Shown here piece after piece: positions 37,483 through 50,710 of a stretch of DNA of 64,000 bases. Every line of letters begins with the position of its first letter. The stretch's first letter is position 1. Origin of the DNA: Dromaius novaehollandiae (Eukaryota > Chordata > Aves > Casuariiformes > Dromaiidae); assembly GCF_036370855.1 (NCBI RefSeq), contig NC_088117.1:2294001-2358000 (forward strand), written 5' to 3'. Both the position numbers and the translations under genes were made by a program. The notes under the pieces were generated by a model that saw only the letters and a program-made list of their open reading frames with translations, did no database searches and was not told the origin of the DNA.

Positions 37483-37500
37483 GCTCTGGGAAATGTAGTT
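37483..37500 (-). promoter_or_regulatory. ZNF143/STAF-type site, copy 1
   Basis: The minus strand reads AACTACATTTCCCAGAGC, matching the ACTACAnnTCCCA core of the ZNF143 (STAF/SBS) motif. It forms a tandem pair with the site at 37547-37564, next to a small CpG-rich patch (37,380-37,425). This marks a probable promoter, possibly for the minus-strand zinc-finger gene. Confidence 0.6.
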
Positions 37501-37546
37501 TTCTTATGCAATAACCCGTGCAATGAGGCATTTCCCTTTGCAAAGT

Positions 37547-37564
37547 GCTGTGGGAAACGTAGTT
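37547..37564 (-). promoter_or_regulatory. ZNF143/STAF-type site, copy 2
   Basis: The minus strand reads AACTACGTTTCCCACAGC, a near copy of copy 1. The 64-base spacing, and the flanking GCAAAGGGCT and GCAAAGTGCT, show that the two arose by a local tandem duplication. Confidence 0.55.
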
Positions 37565-37619
37565 CAAGACCCGCTGAGGAACATAGGGAATGCAGGGGTG
37601 CGCTGCCCATGGCAGGGAG

Positions 37620-39369
37620 TTGGGGCAGGACAGAGCAGCAAAGGCTCCTGCCCATGGTAGTGCCACATCCCTGTGACTTGTGCCAAGCCTTGTTTCTCCA
37701 GGCCTGGCCAGCAGCATCTCCCTGCACCTTCCTGCTTTCCCTTCAGCTTCCCCAGGACCCAGCAGCACTGGCCGGTGTGGGGACCCAGACCCCCTGGAAG
37801 GAGGGTGCCAGCTCTGCTTGTGGGCCTGGCTGTGCTCCCATGCTTCCTTCCCCATGGGGTGCCCACAGCTGGCAGGCCGGGCCCCCTGCCAGGACTCAGC
37901 TCTTGCTCTGAGCTACCTCCATCTGCAGATGGCCCTTTCCTCCTGCCCCATACCGCCAGTGTAGGGGCTGAGCCAGGGGTAGCTGTGCAAGCACGTGGAG
38001 ATGTTTGGGGTGGAGGGGCTGGTTATGTGGGGCTCTGCCATTTGCCCTCTGGCTTTGCTCACAGTTTGGGGCTTGCAGGAGCTGTTGCTGTTGGGTACCA
38101 GCTAGACAGTCCCCCTTTCTTTCCACAACCCCACCTTGGACCTGTGTGGGGGGCTTTCCCACTGCCTCACCACCTCCCACATTCCCTTCAGGAGTATCAC
38201 AAGCTGCTGGGCCTTCCCACTGCATCCGGGAAAGGTGGCAGCCACAACTGGAGCCATTGGGCAGGTGTGCCAGGGTCATGCTGGAGCAGATGCCAGCAAA
38301 ATTCATACGCGGTTTCCCCCGAGGGCCAGGCTAGTGGGAGTTGCGCTGTTGCAGCAGACGGGAGGGCATGGAGATGCTGCACTGCCGCTGGGGTTTGACT
38401 CAAGAGCTCAGCTCCATGCTGGGTCTCTCTCCCCAAAAGTGACTCTGCCCAGCAGAAAAGCCCCACCCTTGCTGCGGGGTGGCAGGATCATGGTACCCCA
38501 GAGGAACTGCCCCTTGCAGAGCTGATGCCAGAGGTAGCTGCAGCAGGCTGGGAACACCCTCCATAGCTTCTGGTGTTTGGGGCAGTGTCCCCATGCCGGT
38601 TCTGGAGCCCAGCTCCATCAGTTCTAGCATTTTTCTTGCTGGAGTGAAGCAAGGAGGCTGGAGACCTTGCTGGGCAGTACTGCCCTGCCCAAGCCCCTTT
38701 CTGCTGCCCTGGCAGGGGGTAGAGCGGAAGCAAGCAGCCAGGCAGGGCTCACACTGCTCCAGAGCCTCTCCATGGTCCCAGCAGGTACTGGCAGGGTACA
38801 GAGCAAGGCAAATGCCAGAGAAGCCCCAGATGCCTGCTGGCCAGTGATGCTGGGAGCAGGGAAGCCAGCTTTGTGGCTGTGGGAGTGTGGCAGGGTCAGG
38901 GCTCCAAGGCAGCAGGACTGCAGAAGGCACTTTGGCCTCTGGGCTGAGTTTCAAATTGGCACCTTCTGAAAAGCCTTACCCTAGAGCAGAACTGGCCAGG
39001 GGGGAGCTCACACAGGGTTTCTCCTGCCTGGGTCTTAGGTGGAAGGTGCTAAAAATTAGCGGCTTCTACAGAATGTCTTGTCCTGCGGATTGGCATCTGT
39101 GCCAGCATCCTTCTCCCTTGCCCTTGCTCCAGTTGTGTCCCTCACTGTTCATCCAGCCCAGTGTAGTTCACCCTTCAAGCATGTCCTAGGGGTAGGCACA
39201 GCCTGGGCCCTGGCAATCCATAGGCTAAACCACCCAAGCCTGCCTCAAAAAGGATTTGTTCTGTGGGCCCAGGCAGGCACTTTATACAAGGCAGCAGGGG
39301 ACACTGAGGGCTGGCAGAGGATGTGGAGGGTGCAGGTATCCAGGGCCCGGTTCTCGGTCCCCAGCTCCT
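37620..39369. other. Intergenic, no recognised gene
   Basis: GC-rich DNA with overlapping spurious frames on both strands and no recognised domain, splice pair or repeat family. Confidence 0.45.
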
Positions 39370-40588
39370 GGTGTGCAGTGCCTGGTGCACGGCTCTGGGT
39401 AGGGCATGAGCAGATCTTGGTGCCCAGCTCCCGGTGCGCTCTGCCTGGTCCATAGTGTCCCATTTGCAGCTCTGGGCACCCAGTCCGTGCTTCCTGGCCC
39501 GAGGTTCCCAGGGTCCCCTGTCCGATGCAGGTGCAGTGTGTGGCGTATGGTGCCAGTTGCAATGCCAGTGCCCAATGCCAGAGTGCAGTGCTGGTGCCTG
39601 GGGAGCAGTGCTGGTGCCTGGTGCTGGTGCGCTGTGCTGGTGCACAGTGCCTGGCTCGCGGTGCCCAGTGTTGGTGCAAGGTGTGCAGTGCCAGTACTGG
39701 AGCCAGTGTGCAGCCAGTGCGTGGTGACCCATTCCAGCGTGTGGTGCCTGGTGCTGGAGCACTGTACTCGGTGCTGGAGTGTGGGGTGGATACCAAGCGC
39801 CCAGTGCAGGTGCCTGGTGCCCAGTGCCGGTGCCACTTTCTATGCTGGTGCCAGTGTGCATGACAGTTTGGTGCTGGTGCATGGTGACAGTGTCCGGTGC
39901 TAGTGTCAGTGCCCATGCCCCATGCCAGTGCCTGTGCCCATGCTAGTCCTGGTGTCCATGCCTGGTGCCGGTGTCCATGCTCATACTGGTGTCTGGGCCA
40001 CTGTCCATGCTGGTGCCCATGCCATTGCCTGTGCCCATGCCCATGCTGGTGTTTGTGCTGGTGTCCATGTCGGTGTCCAGTACCAGTGCTGGTGTTAATG
40101 CCAGTGCCCATGCCTGTGCCCACGGCCATGCCAGTGCCCAGTGCCAGTGCTGGTGCCTGCGCCTATGCTGGTGTCAGGGCTAGTGCTCATGCTGGTGCTG
40201 CTGCCGGTGTCTGCGCCAGTGCCGCTGTCAGTGTCCGTGCTGGTGTCAGGGCCGGCGCTGATGCCATTGGCAGTGTCCACGCCAGTGCCAGTGCTGGTGC
40301 CCATGCCAGTGCCCAGTGCTGGTGCGGGTGTCCATGCCGGGGTCCATGCCAGTGCCGGTGCTGGTGCCAGTGTCTGTGCCGGTGCCCGTGCTGGTACCGG
40401 TGCCCGTGCCCGTGCCCGTGCGGGGGCCGGGGCCGGTGTCCGTGCCGGTGCCGGTACCGGTGTCCGTGCCCATGCCCGTGCCCATGCGGGGGCCGGGGCC
40501 GGTGTCTGTGCCGGTGCCGGTACCGGTACCGGTGCCCGTGCCCATGCCCGTGCCCGTGCGGGGGCCGGGGCCGGGGCCGGGGCGCGGC
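39370..40588 (+). repeat. GC-rich hexamer minisatellite upstream of CYSRT1
   Basis: About 1.2 kb of GTGCCN/GTGCTG hexamers. The left part is degenerate, and the array becomes more regular toward the right. In the last 200 bases a higher-order unit appears: a GCGGGGGCCGGGGCC block recurs at about 40421, 40487 and 40559, with periods of 66 and 72 bases, both multiples of six. Because the unit is a multiple of three, every frame stays open: Pro-Cys-rich or Val-Pro-rich on plus, Thr-Gly-rich on minus. None is supported as protein. The array stops about 20-100 bases before the CYSRT1 first-exon region. Confidence 0.9.
40560..40582 (+). promoter_or_regulatory. G-quadruplex-forming motif at CYSRT1 promoter
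   Basis: Four runs of at least four G separated by CC loops (G5-CC-G4-CC-G4-CC-G4) give a canonical short-loop G4 motif. It lies on the non-template strand, just upstream of the inferred first exon of CYSRT1. Confidence 0.65.
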
Positions 40589-40599
40589 GCGGGTGCGCG

Positions 40600-40691
40600 G
40601 CGGGGCGGCCCCGCCCGGGGCGGGCCGTGCGGCGGAGGAAGCGCAGCCCGCGGGCAGAGCTGCCGCCCGCGGCCGGCCGGAGCGCGGCTCG
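40600..40691 (+). other. CYSRT1: Inferred CYSRT1 5' non-coding exon and core promoter
   Basis: A CpG-dense patch ends in a consensus splice donor, CTCG|GTGAGT (exon end at 40691). It pairs with the acceptor TTTCTTTTGTAG ending at 41349, giving a 658-base intron. There is no in-frame coding start before the donor that would fit the protein. The transcription start is not resolved, so the left boundary is approximate. Confidence 0.55.
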
Positions 40692-41436
40692 GTGAGTGCC
40701 GGGGTCGGCCCGGCTGCTCCCTCTGCTCGGGCCCTTCCCTGCCTGCCCGGGACCCCTCGCTGCCTGTCTCGCTCCCCTTCTCTGCCGCTTTGCCTGCCCC
40801 GTCCCGGTCCCGTCCCAGCTCGCCTCGCTTCCCCCCTCTCCCCCTGCTCCCGTTCTCCTTCTCCCCTTTGCCTGCCGTCCGCCTTCCCTTCTGCCTGCTC
40901 GCCCCTGCCCTGTCCCTCCATTGCCCCTGCCTCTGCTTGCCCTTCGCCCCCAGCCCCTTCCTCCCCCACCTCTCCCCGGCACCTGCCTCTCCTTTCTCAG
41001 AAATCGGCCTCCCCCCAAAATCTCTTACCCCACCCCACTGCCCTATTTGCACCCCACCTACCCACCCAGGACCCCCTCCTTCATCCCAGCACCCTGCCCC
41101 AGTGTCCTCTGCCTCCTCCCGCCCTGCTCTGCCATCTCTGCTCTCAGACCACCCATCTGAAATGGACAGTCGTGCGTTGGGGGCTCATGGGACTGGCAGG
41201 GAGGGGTGAACTAAGTTCTGTACCCTGGTCCCAAACTGGGGGTCCTTTCCCTAGTGCCATGGGAACAGCCCTTGGCACTGATGCCCTACGGCACTTTGGA
41301 GCTGGCAGATCCCCCTGTGTCCTGGGTTAAAGCGGTCTTTCTTTTGTAGGTGGTGGGAGGTGAGAGGCAACCTGCGTGCTCTGCCGCTGCCAGCTGGGAC
41401 GTGTGTGCTGACGAGGAGCTGGGAGGAGCAGGGGAC

Positions 41437-41835
41437 ATGGATCGTGGTGTCACCCTCGAGAATCCCTATGCCACTGTGGACATCCCACGGGCTCAGTTTC
41501 AGCAGAGCTTCATCACTCGATACCTGCAGGATGAGCCCTCTTCACCCACCGTGATTGCCAACCCTGCCACCGTGCCCACATACAGCTTGGAGGAGCAGGC
41601 GAACCATGCCGGCATGGCCAGCTGGAATAGTCAGACCATTTCCACCGAGAAGTCTTGGTCTCGGCCGTATAACCCCTATGCCAGCCTGAAGATGCCCAAT
41701 GGGACATCCCCTGACTCCTTCTACACAGTCAGTCTGGACAAGCCATCCAAGGGCCGTGAGCACCAGGTGAATGGGGGAAACTGCTGCTCTAAGTATTGCC
41801 CCTGCTGCAGAAAGTGCTGCTGTGTCGTCTCCTAA
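41437..41835 (+). CDS. CYSRT1: CYSRT1, cysteine-rich tail protein 1
   Basis: A 132-residue protein in one coding exon (the human protein is about 144). It carries the family N-terminal motif ENPYATVDIPRA (residues 8-19; human has a KNPYAHISIPRA-type sequence). A second NPYASL repeat lies at 79-84. A cysteine-rich C-terminus has eight Cys between 116 and 129, ending CCCVVS (human ends CCCVIS). The middle is polar and probably disordered. The start is the ATG at 41437, followed directly by the conserved block; the open frame upstream is 5' UTR. In mammals CYSRT1 is an epidermal and epithelial protein that associates with cornified-envelope proteins and has been reported to have antimicrobial activity. 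The Cys tail is likely a site of palmitoylation or cross-linking. It lies between RNF208 and RNF224, as in human. Confidence 0.9.
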   Translation: MDRGVTLENPYATVDIPRAQFQQSFITRYLQDEPSSPTVIANPATVPTYSLEEQANHAGMASWNSQTISTEKSWSRPYNPYASLKMPNGTSPDSFYTVSLDKPSKGREHQVNGGNCCSKYCPCCRKCCCVVS

Positions 41836-43198
41836 AGACCCTCACTGCGAGCTCTGGGTGTGCCAACCTCGGGTCGGTGCCGGGCAGCCCCGATGGGACC
41901 TGGCTGCCCAGCCTGGACTTCCTGGTGGGCTGGGCTGGGAGGTGGCAGCAGAGCTGCCCCCGTTACCCACCAGAGCTGGCAGCTTGGAGGTAGCACTAAT
42001 TTGACTCCACTGTTGGTTGTCACCCTTGAGCGCAATGCAGCCAGATACATCGGTGACAGGCACCTACAACGTCCTGAGAGCCCAATGTGGTGTGGCTGGG
42101 TAGAAACAAAAGTCTCCCCCCTGCCCCACTGAGGTCTGGAGTGTCCTGAGGATGGTGTGTGCCAATGCAGATGCCCACCAAGAAAGGCTTAAATTGGGGC
42201 TGGGGCAGTTTGAGCCTGTGAACCTGCCATCCTTGGCCATGGCTGCCAATCCAGCCTTGCAGGGAAACCTACAACTCTGAAGAAGGCCCAGGCTTTGTAT
42301 GCACACCGGGAGGCAAATCTGGATGATGGCAACAATTAGCACGTGGCAGAAGTTGGTGGGGAAGGCAGGCAGCGTTGCTGTCTCAGAGTGGGGGCAAACA
42401 ATCAGGCCATGCCTGGGACTTTCTGGAGCTCAGACTGTGCCCCCCAGGCTGGGACAGAGATCCCCACCTCCTCAGAGCCAAGGGGTCACCTCCATGCAAC
42501 ATCACAGGGGTGCCGTAAAGCCCTGTGCCAAGCAGGTCTGAGTGGATACCGCTTCTCTTCGCCACACTGCCCACGGGACGGAGGGAAGGAGACAGGAAGG
42601 ACAGGCAGACAAAGTGTGGCAGAGTGCTGGGCACTGCTCCAGGGCAGTGCCTGACAGCACAGGTTCAGGTGTCTAAAGTCCGGGTGCTAGGAAACCACTG
42701 GCCTGCCTCATTTCCTCCTCCTGGGCTCACCAGGCTTGGTGGAGTGCCCCGTGGCAGCACATCCCCCCACCCTCATCTGTGTTTGGGCTCTGAGCCCGGT
42801 TCGGCTTGGCCCCAGCACCGTCCAGGCACCCAGCATCAGAAGTGGGGTAGTACTGGGGCATCCCGCTTCAAGCAGTTCCCAAAGTGGGTTCCCAGTGTGA
42901 ACTTTCTACAACAACTGGAAGAGGAGAAAGGCAAGTGTGGAGCCCACTATCCTCTTTGCAGCTTGCTGGGGCAGCCTCTGACTTCATTTTCAGCTGAAGC
43001 TGGCACACCAGACCTGGAACAAGCATGCTGTTGTCCTTGTGGAGCAGCGCGTCCCACGGCTGGCTGGCTGTACTGCCAGGTAATAGTCTGCGCAAGCAAA
43101 TGCGTCTGCTGCAGGAACTGCCTCTGTCTCCAGGCTGGCGGTCAGGACAGGGGCTTGGAAAGAATGTGTGTGTTAGCAGATGACTTCAGTGCACTGCA

Positions 43199-43204
43199 AA
43201 TAAA
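43199..43204 (+). terminator. Likely CYSRT1 polyadenylation signal (AATAAA)
   Basis: First canonical AATAAA downstream of the CYSRT1 stop codon, implying a 3' UTR of about 1.38 kb. No competing plus-strand gene lies between. Confidence 0.55.
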
Positions 43205-45492
43205 ATTACAGACATCTCCTCCCCTGCCAAGGTACGCCTCTTCCCTCCACCCTGTTTTTTCCGGGTTCCTTATGTTACTTCTTGCTTCTTCAGTTAGGCT
43301 GTGCCAGGCCCCAAGTGGGGCTGGGGGACCCAGGGCTGTGTCAGGACAGTGCAGGATGGCACACAGCCTTCTCCTCCTCCCAAAACCAGGGGGCAGGACA
43401 CTTAACTGCTTCACTGCTGACTGCAGCAGCAGAAATGGCCTGCTGAGCTGTTAATCTTGCAGCTGCCCATTGCCCCTGCTGCTAGCTTGCCTCCCACTGC
43501 CCCCATCGCCAAGGCATTTCCAACATCACCACTGCTTGCCTGGAGATACTGGCTGGTGCTAGGCCAACCTGTGCCAGGTTGGATGTCCGTCCCTTGGAAA
43601 GAGAAAGCTCAACTTTGCAAGGGGCTGAGGAACGGGTAGGTTCCTGGCAGGGTCAGCTGGGTGCTGGGGGGGAGGTCTCTGAGGCACTGCCCAAGCTTGC
43701 TGAGACCCACCTAGGAGCCCACCACCCCCTGGGAGCCCTGCGGCTCTGCTTTGCCCTTTGCAGTGCTTCTGGGTGGTGAGGGTTTGGCAGAGGTGCATGA
43801 CATGGCCCTGCCAGTCTAGCCCCTCTGCCCAGACCCCCCCCACTTGCCAGCAGAGCCTGTGCCTGTGGGTGGTGGAGGGGTGGTGCTGCTTGCAGGAAGA
43901 TGTTGGCAGGGGCACAGCCCATCCCAGCACAAGGAGCTCTTGTTCAGCCTGTCTGGACTGCTGTCAGTGCTAACATGGAAACCAGGGAGATCCACCCCTT
44001 GTTTGCTTTCCCCGCTGCCCTGTCCTTGATGCCAGGCTTTCCCTGCCGCAGAGCCCACCCACAGGCTGGCTGAGCTCCTCTGGGCAGGGAGGTGGTGTCA
44101 CAGCCACCATGGGTGCTTGGCTGAAATGCGCTGCCCACAGAGGTGGCTTGGCATCCCTAAGGTCCAGCAAGCTCTGCGTGGGCAAATGTGGTTCCCAGGG
44201 GCTGGCCCAAAGCAGAAGAGCATCATGCGTGGCACTTTCAGCAGAGCCCTCAGGCTGGCAGGTTCTGCTTCACTGGGGAGGGTCGGGCGGCTCTGCTCTG
44301 CCCCCATGATGTGGCTGAAGGAAGAGAGGATGTGGTAGCCTCGCCCAGGCAAAGTGCTGGCAGGACACAGTGTCCGCTGGCAGCACGGTACGTGTCACCA
44401 CTGCCCTTCGCTCTGCTTAACCTTGGGGTGATGGCAAACAAGCTAGAAGAGGCCGGGCAGAGCACTCCCCGCCAGTCACCTGGGCAATAATTAAGCTGAA
44501 GCCAGCAGAAAAGGTGGAGAGGAATAGTGGTGGGCAGAGACCAGAGTGCCAGAGGGCTGAATACTGCCACCCACACGGAGGGCCCAGGCCTCGGCATGGA
44601 TGTGCAGGGCTTTGGGTGACATGGACAGTGGCGGGCACCTGTCTGCACAGTGTGCAGCTTGCTGAGTGCGTGCATCCAGGTCCTGTGGGTGCTCCCTGGG
44701 TATGGTTTGTGTTCACCGAGGCTTGGGCACATGGAGGTTTGTGCTGGGTGACTGGTATCGCCTACGTGCATTAAGTACGGGCGGTGATGCATAGCCCAAG
44801 GAGAGCCTGGCCCATCCGGCCCAGACCTTTGCACTCTCCTGATGGCACCTGCTCCTTGTCCCGCTGTGTTCAAGGTCTCTGCAGCTCTTGGGGCTGGGTT
44901 TAAGCTAGACCTTGGGAAGAGGATAGGGAAGTGTCTGGCTTTGACAGGCCCTTCCCCCTTTTCCCACCAGTGCTTGTAGCTGCTGTTTCCAGATATACCC
45001 TCCACTGTACCCAGATTTGGGGGGTTTCTCAGGTACACCCTGCAGCAGGGCACAGGGAGCAAAGCCAGGGCTGAAGGCTGGTTTCAGGCAGCGTGCCCCT
45101 TGGTGCCATCCTGCATGGCTTAGCAGATGTGTAGTCCAGTGCCTTGTCACCCAAGGGCTCCCCCACACCTGTAGCTCTGGGGAGGCCAAGGCCCTTGTGT
45201 GCTGTGCACAGCCGCAGCAACCAGCCTCCAAGGGACAGAGTGTGTCTGCAGGCTCCTGGCCCTGCGAGGGGGTGGGCCGGTGCGGGAGAGCCCCGTATGG
45301 CACATGTGCAATAGGCAGATGCGGCTAAAGCTGCCTGGATGTCTGAGCCCTGGGTGGGACGCAGCACCCGGGCATTGCAGAGGCCCTGCCACCCCTCTGG
45401 GCCAGGGACACAGTGGGCTGAATGTGTATGTGTGGGGCAGGGGCCTTGGCAAGCACTGGGATGGGGTGAGAGGGCAGAGAGATGTCTGTGTA

Positions 45493-45518
45493 TTTTTTTT
45501 TTTTTTTGGGGGGGGGGG
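45493..45518 (+). repeat. T15 followed by G11
   Basis: A pure T run runs directly into a pure G run, a strong purine/pyrimidine step that is prone to slippage and sequencing error. Confidence 0.95.
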
Positions 45519-46027
45519 TGTTTCTATGAGGATGGCCAGCCACAGGGAAGTGATCGCTGTCCCTGGGCAGGGCCATGTGTATATCTGGGTGTGTGCACAG
45601 CCGAGACCATCCCTCTCCCCTGGGCCTGATTTCCTGTGGCCAAAGGAGACCGATGTCTGCCTGCCAGGCACCCTGGGGCAGGTGAGTCAGGCCAGGCTGG
45701 CATTGGCACTGCAACTCTTTTGAAGGGAGGGTGACTTCTCACCAGCTTTGGGACATGCAGGGCATCCCTGGGCACACAGACTTTGGATGGAGCACGCTGT
45801 GACCAGGGAGGAGCTGGAGCGGTGCCTGTCGGGGTGCCCAGCTCTCCCCTGTCTGCTGGCGTGGAACCTGCTGCCACTCACATCCCCCAAGCATGCATGG
45901 GAAATCGCTGCTGCTGGGCCGAATGAGCCTTTCCAAGCTGCCCATTTACCAGGCTGGGAGCAATGGGCAGCCGGGCGGCTGGGGAGGCACCACCATGAGC
46001 TGGAAGAAGGGGTGAATCCTTCCAGCT

Positions 46028-46028
<1 letters not shown>

Positions 46029-46068
<40 letters not shown>

Positions 46069-46070
46069 CG
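46029..46070 (+). repeat. TG/CG dinucleotide microsatellite
   Basis: Alternating TG with a CGCGCG end; such alternating tracts can adopt Z-DNA. The tract resembles an ordinary vertebrate (CA)n microsatellite. Confidence 0.95.
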
Positions 46071-49000
46071 GCTGTGTGGCTTCATGTGCACCTATGTGCC
46101 AGTCTCTGGGCACACATCAAGGGCAAGATGGCAGTGTATGCATGTGCATGGCTTTCTGCATGCAGGTGCACATGCCTTTCTGTTTGCACAGTCCACCAAC
46201 TGCGTCTCGACAACGTACATGTGTGAGTGTGCAGCTGTGTGCAGGCAAGCGTGGCAACATGCCAAATGGCTGTTGGCAGGGAGAAGTGGCGGGGGGGGGG
46301 ACTGGTCTTAAACATTCATTAACTCCACAGAGCAAGCTGGGAAGCACGGATCCCAGCTTGGCCTTGCCCTCGGATGTCAGGGCACAGCAGGAATCCCACT
46401 CAGCTGGTTCCTGCTTCAGCCGGGGCACAAGCCGTCAGCTGATTCAGTGGAAACTGGCCGCCCGAGGTCCCCAGCACAGACCTTCTCCAGACTTGCTGCC
46501 CTTCAGCCCCTGGACCGTGGCCAGCTGGGTGAGGGGAGCGCAAAGCCCTGCCACAGGGTGCCATCCTGGGTGGACACATGCATCAGGAGCCCACCCAGTG
46601 CTCGCAGCCTGGGCCAGCAGAGCTCTGCCTCACGCCCAGAGGTGGTGAAAAGCCTGTGTCACAGGAGCGATGGCTGTTGAGCTGCTGCGGGGCAGGAAGA
46701 GGGCACACGTGTGGGATGGCAAGCTATGGGACTGGCCGGGGCAGTGTCAGGGCATCGCGGTGCCAAGGGGGGAATGGGACATGGCTGCATTGCTCAGGAG
46801 GTGCCAGCGCCCTGCACACCCAGGGAGGACAGGCACTTCCCAGCCCCATGCTGGGCTCTCTGGCAGTGTGGGGGGAGCTTGGGAGCATCTGGGCAGCCTG
46901 AGGAAAGCTTGTGACCTGGACGCTGCTGTGCTGCCAGGTCTGCTGCCTTGCTCCTGAGCACTGAGTGGGAGAGTCAAGTCTTTCCACAAAGCCCCAGTTC
47001 CCCGAGTACAGTGACTCTGTGAGGCTCGGTCTCCAATTCAAAAAACCTATTTCTTGCTGCCAAGGAGTGCTGGAAATGTGGCCCAAGGGTGGCCTAAATG
47101 TTTGGCAAGCAGGCAGCAAAGGAGAGCACTGCCTGGCTCTCTGCCTGCTTCACGGCCTGCTCGTGCCTGGAGCAGGGGCTGCTGCCCTCTCCTGCTCCCA
47201 AGCAGAAATGCTGCTGGGTGTCCCAGGCCTGGCAGCCCTGCCCTCGCTCCATGATGTGCTTTTTTTGCCCAGGATCCTGAGTCAGGCTGGGTTCAGGGGC
47301 TGCCTCCGCACATCCCCTTTTTAGTCTTCCCTGCTACTCCTGCTGACCACCCTCCTTGCAGAGGGTGCGATTCCCTGCTGGACCGAAGGCTGTGCAAGGG
47401 GGGCTGGCAGCCGCAGGGACAGAGCTTGGCATTGCTGGCACCTCCCCTGGGTCATGCATAAGCATAAACCTTGAAGGCCTGGTTGAGGGGGTGCCGGGTC
47501 CTTCCCCAGCCATGCCTAGTGATCAACATCATCCCATCATCACCCAGAGCTGAGGACCAAGGGTTGCTTGGCAACCTTCTCTCCCATATGCCCCATACTA
47601 GTGTTGCTCCAGGGTGGAGGAGACCAAGGATGCTCTGGGGCCAACCCGAAGAGGAAAGCACAGGACTGAGCAGGATGCAGCCTGAGACAGCAAAGTGGGG
47701 TGCTAACAGCCGCGTGGAAAGCCTGGACTCCACGTACTCAACATGAGAGCCTGTAGCCTCTGCTGGAAGGGCAAGGGCAGGTCCCAGTGATGTGTTTGGT
47801 GGCTTTTCCAGGGAAGGTGAGCTACTGGTCTCCCCCAATCCCACTCTGCCCCTGCTCCCAGCCCGCACACTGACCACAGGCATCAGGCACCCTCCAAGCC
47901 ACTTCTGCTAGTGTAAAGCTTGTGTCCCTCAGCTCCTGTGATAAGCAAGCTTATGAAAGGCACAGGGGAGCTGGGACATCTCTGAAGTGCCCCAGTCCTT
48001 CCATCCAGACTTCCCACATCTGCCCAGTTCATCTCCCCTCCACAACCTACTCACCCCTGGCAGCTTGCTGGCACCAGTCACAGTGGTCACCTGCAGACAC
48101 CGGACAGAGCCTATCCTGCTGCACTGCCCCACACATGGGCACTGCCAGCTTGGACCCACATGCCAGGCAAGGCTGGAGTCTCAGTGTCCCTGCACCTGTG
48201 CCAGCACCTGCCCCAGCACCAGGCCCTCCACATCTCCCCTGCTGCTTGCCCAGTCTCCCTAGTCTGGGCCCCCCGCTCTACCCATCACCCTCCAGTTGCA
48301 CCCCCTCCCCAGAAGCCTTGACCACCTGGAAAGGTGTTAGCCGTGTGTGCCCAGGAGCAGCTTTGGTGGCAAGTCGCGGGAAATCACCGCTGGCCAGCAT
48401 CTTCCTGGATGTGCCCTGCTGCTGGCAAGTGGCTGGAGGATGTGGAGGACTGGGCTGCTGCTGTTCAAGTACAGCTGATTTCCAAGACCTTTCTGCATGT
48501 GGGTGTAGCCCAGGGCTCCTCAGCCTCATGCAGAGGGTTTCTTCTGCTGGTTAATGCAGTAAACACTCCCAAGGCAGCAGTAAGGGAGGGAGGGGTTAGA
48601 TTTCGGAGGGCTTTGTTATCTGGATGCTTGTAACCCAATCGCACAGGCTTGGCTTCCCAGTGGCAGATCCAATAGCACACTTGTCCCTGAAAGGTGAGCC
48701 TCTTCCCGCTGCCAGAGCCACGAGCAGACACCTGGACCTGGCCGGGGAGCTGCTCACAGCTCAGGCCCCTGATGCTCTTTGTGGGACCGCCACAGCCCTG
48801 GGACAGTGCAGCCCTTCTGCCACCTCACCTGAGGCCCTGGAGGGAGAAGAGCACCTCAGGACAGGTGGGGATGGGGTATTGGGGAGGAGGTGATGCCTGC
48901 ACACACCAAAATGCTTGAGATCATGGGTATAGAGGGAGCTGGGTCCTGGTGGGCTATGGGAGAGGGCCTGAAAGATGCTGGCGGCTACCAGGCCCCCCCT

Positions 49001-49235
49001 TCACATGAGGCTGGACCCCTCAGTTCATTTCCACCAGCTTGTGTGGCTGTCCCCCTGCTGCTGGGGGGTGGCTTGGGGCAGCCTGGGTGGGGGAGGAGTA
49101 GAGATGTGGCACAGCTTAGCCCCCAGGAGCTGTTCCCCAGCCCAGACGGCTGACCCGTTCCCTCCTACAGAGGGGTTCTCATGGACCCAGGGCCCACACA
49201 GGCCTCCAGGCAGGTGGCCAAGATCCAGCCAGTAG

Positions 49236-50111
<876 letters not shown>

Positions 50112-50710
50112 GCAGGCTCTTGGCAGGCTGGGGCTGCTGTGGGCAGTGGGAGGATGGTGCTGCCTGGGGGCACACGGACTGGCAGGGCAGGCAGAAGCTC
50201 TGCATAGCTCAGCAGATGGAGCCAGGGCTTCCTGTGCCCAGCATGCTGCAGGCAGTCAAGCTCCTAGGGCGCTGCCTGGGCCCTTTTTGAGGACTAGCCG
50301 CCCCTTGAAAGCAGCTCAGCCCCAACCATGCCCTGAGTCCACATGTGGAGAGTCGCAGAGGGGCTGTTCCCGGGTCCCAGCAACTCGTAAGGGGACTCAG
50401 CTTGTACAGAGCTCGTTGCCTATCCTGCCAGGATTTGGGGTGCAACAGAGGGTGGGATGAGGATATATCTGCCCCTTCATCCTGCCTATTTATCCCTTTG
50501 ACAACTCTGAAATCTTGTCCAGCCATCACAGATGTCCCCTGGAGCCTGGCCCAGGACTTGCTGATGCCTGGCTTCTCCATGCGTGCCACTCCACAGCAGG
50601 GACACCTCAGCCAAGTGTCCCATCAGGCAGGGTACAAGGGGAGCCTGGCACAACACAGCAAAGCAGAGATACTTTGGAGAGTATGTCTGATACCCAAAAA
50701 CTTCATGTCT

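Noticed and set aside
39897-41330. 477-codon Pro/Cys-rich frame and its antisense Thr/Gly-rich frames
   Set aside because: They are translations of a hexamer minisatellite whose period is a multiple of three; all frames are open, and the plus frame runs through the CYSRT1 splice donor and intron.
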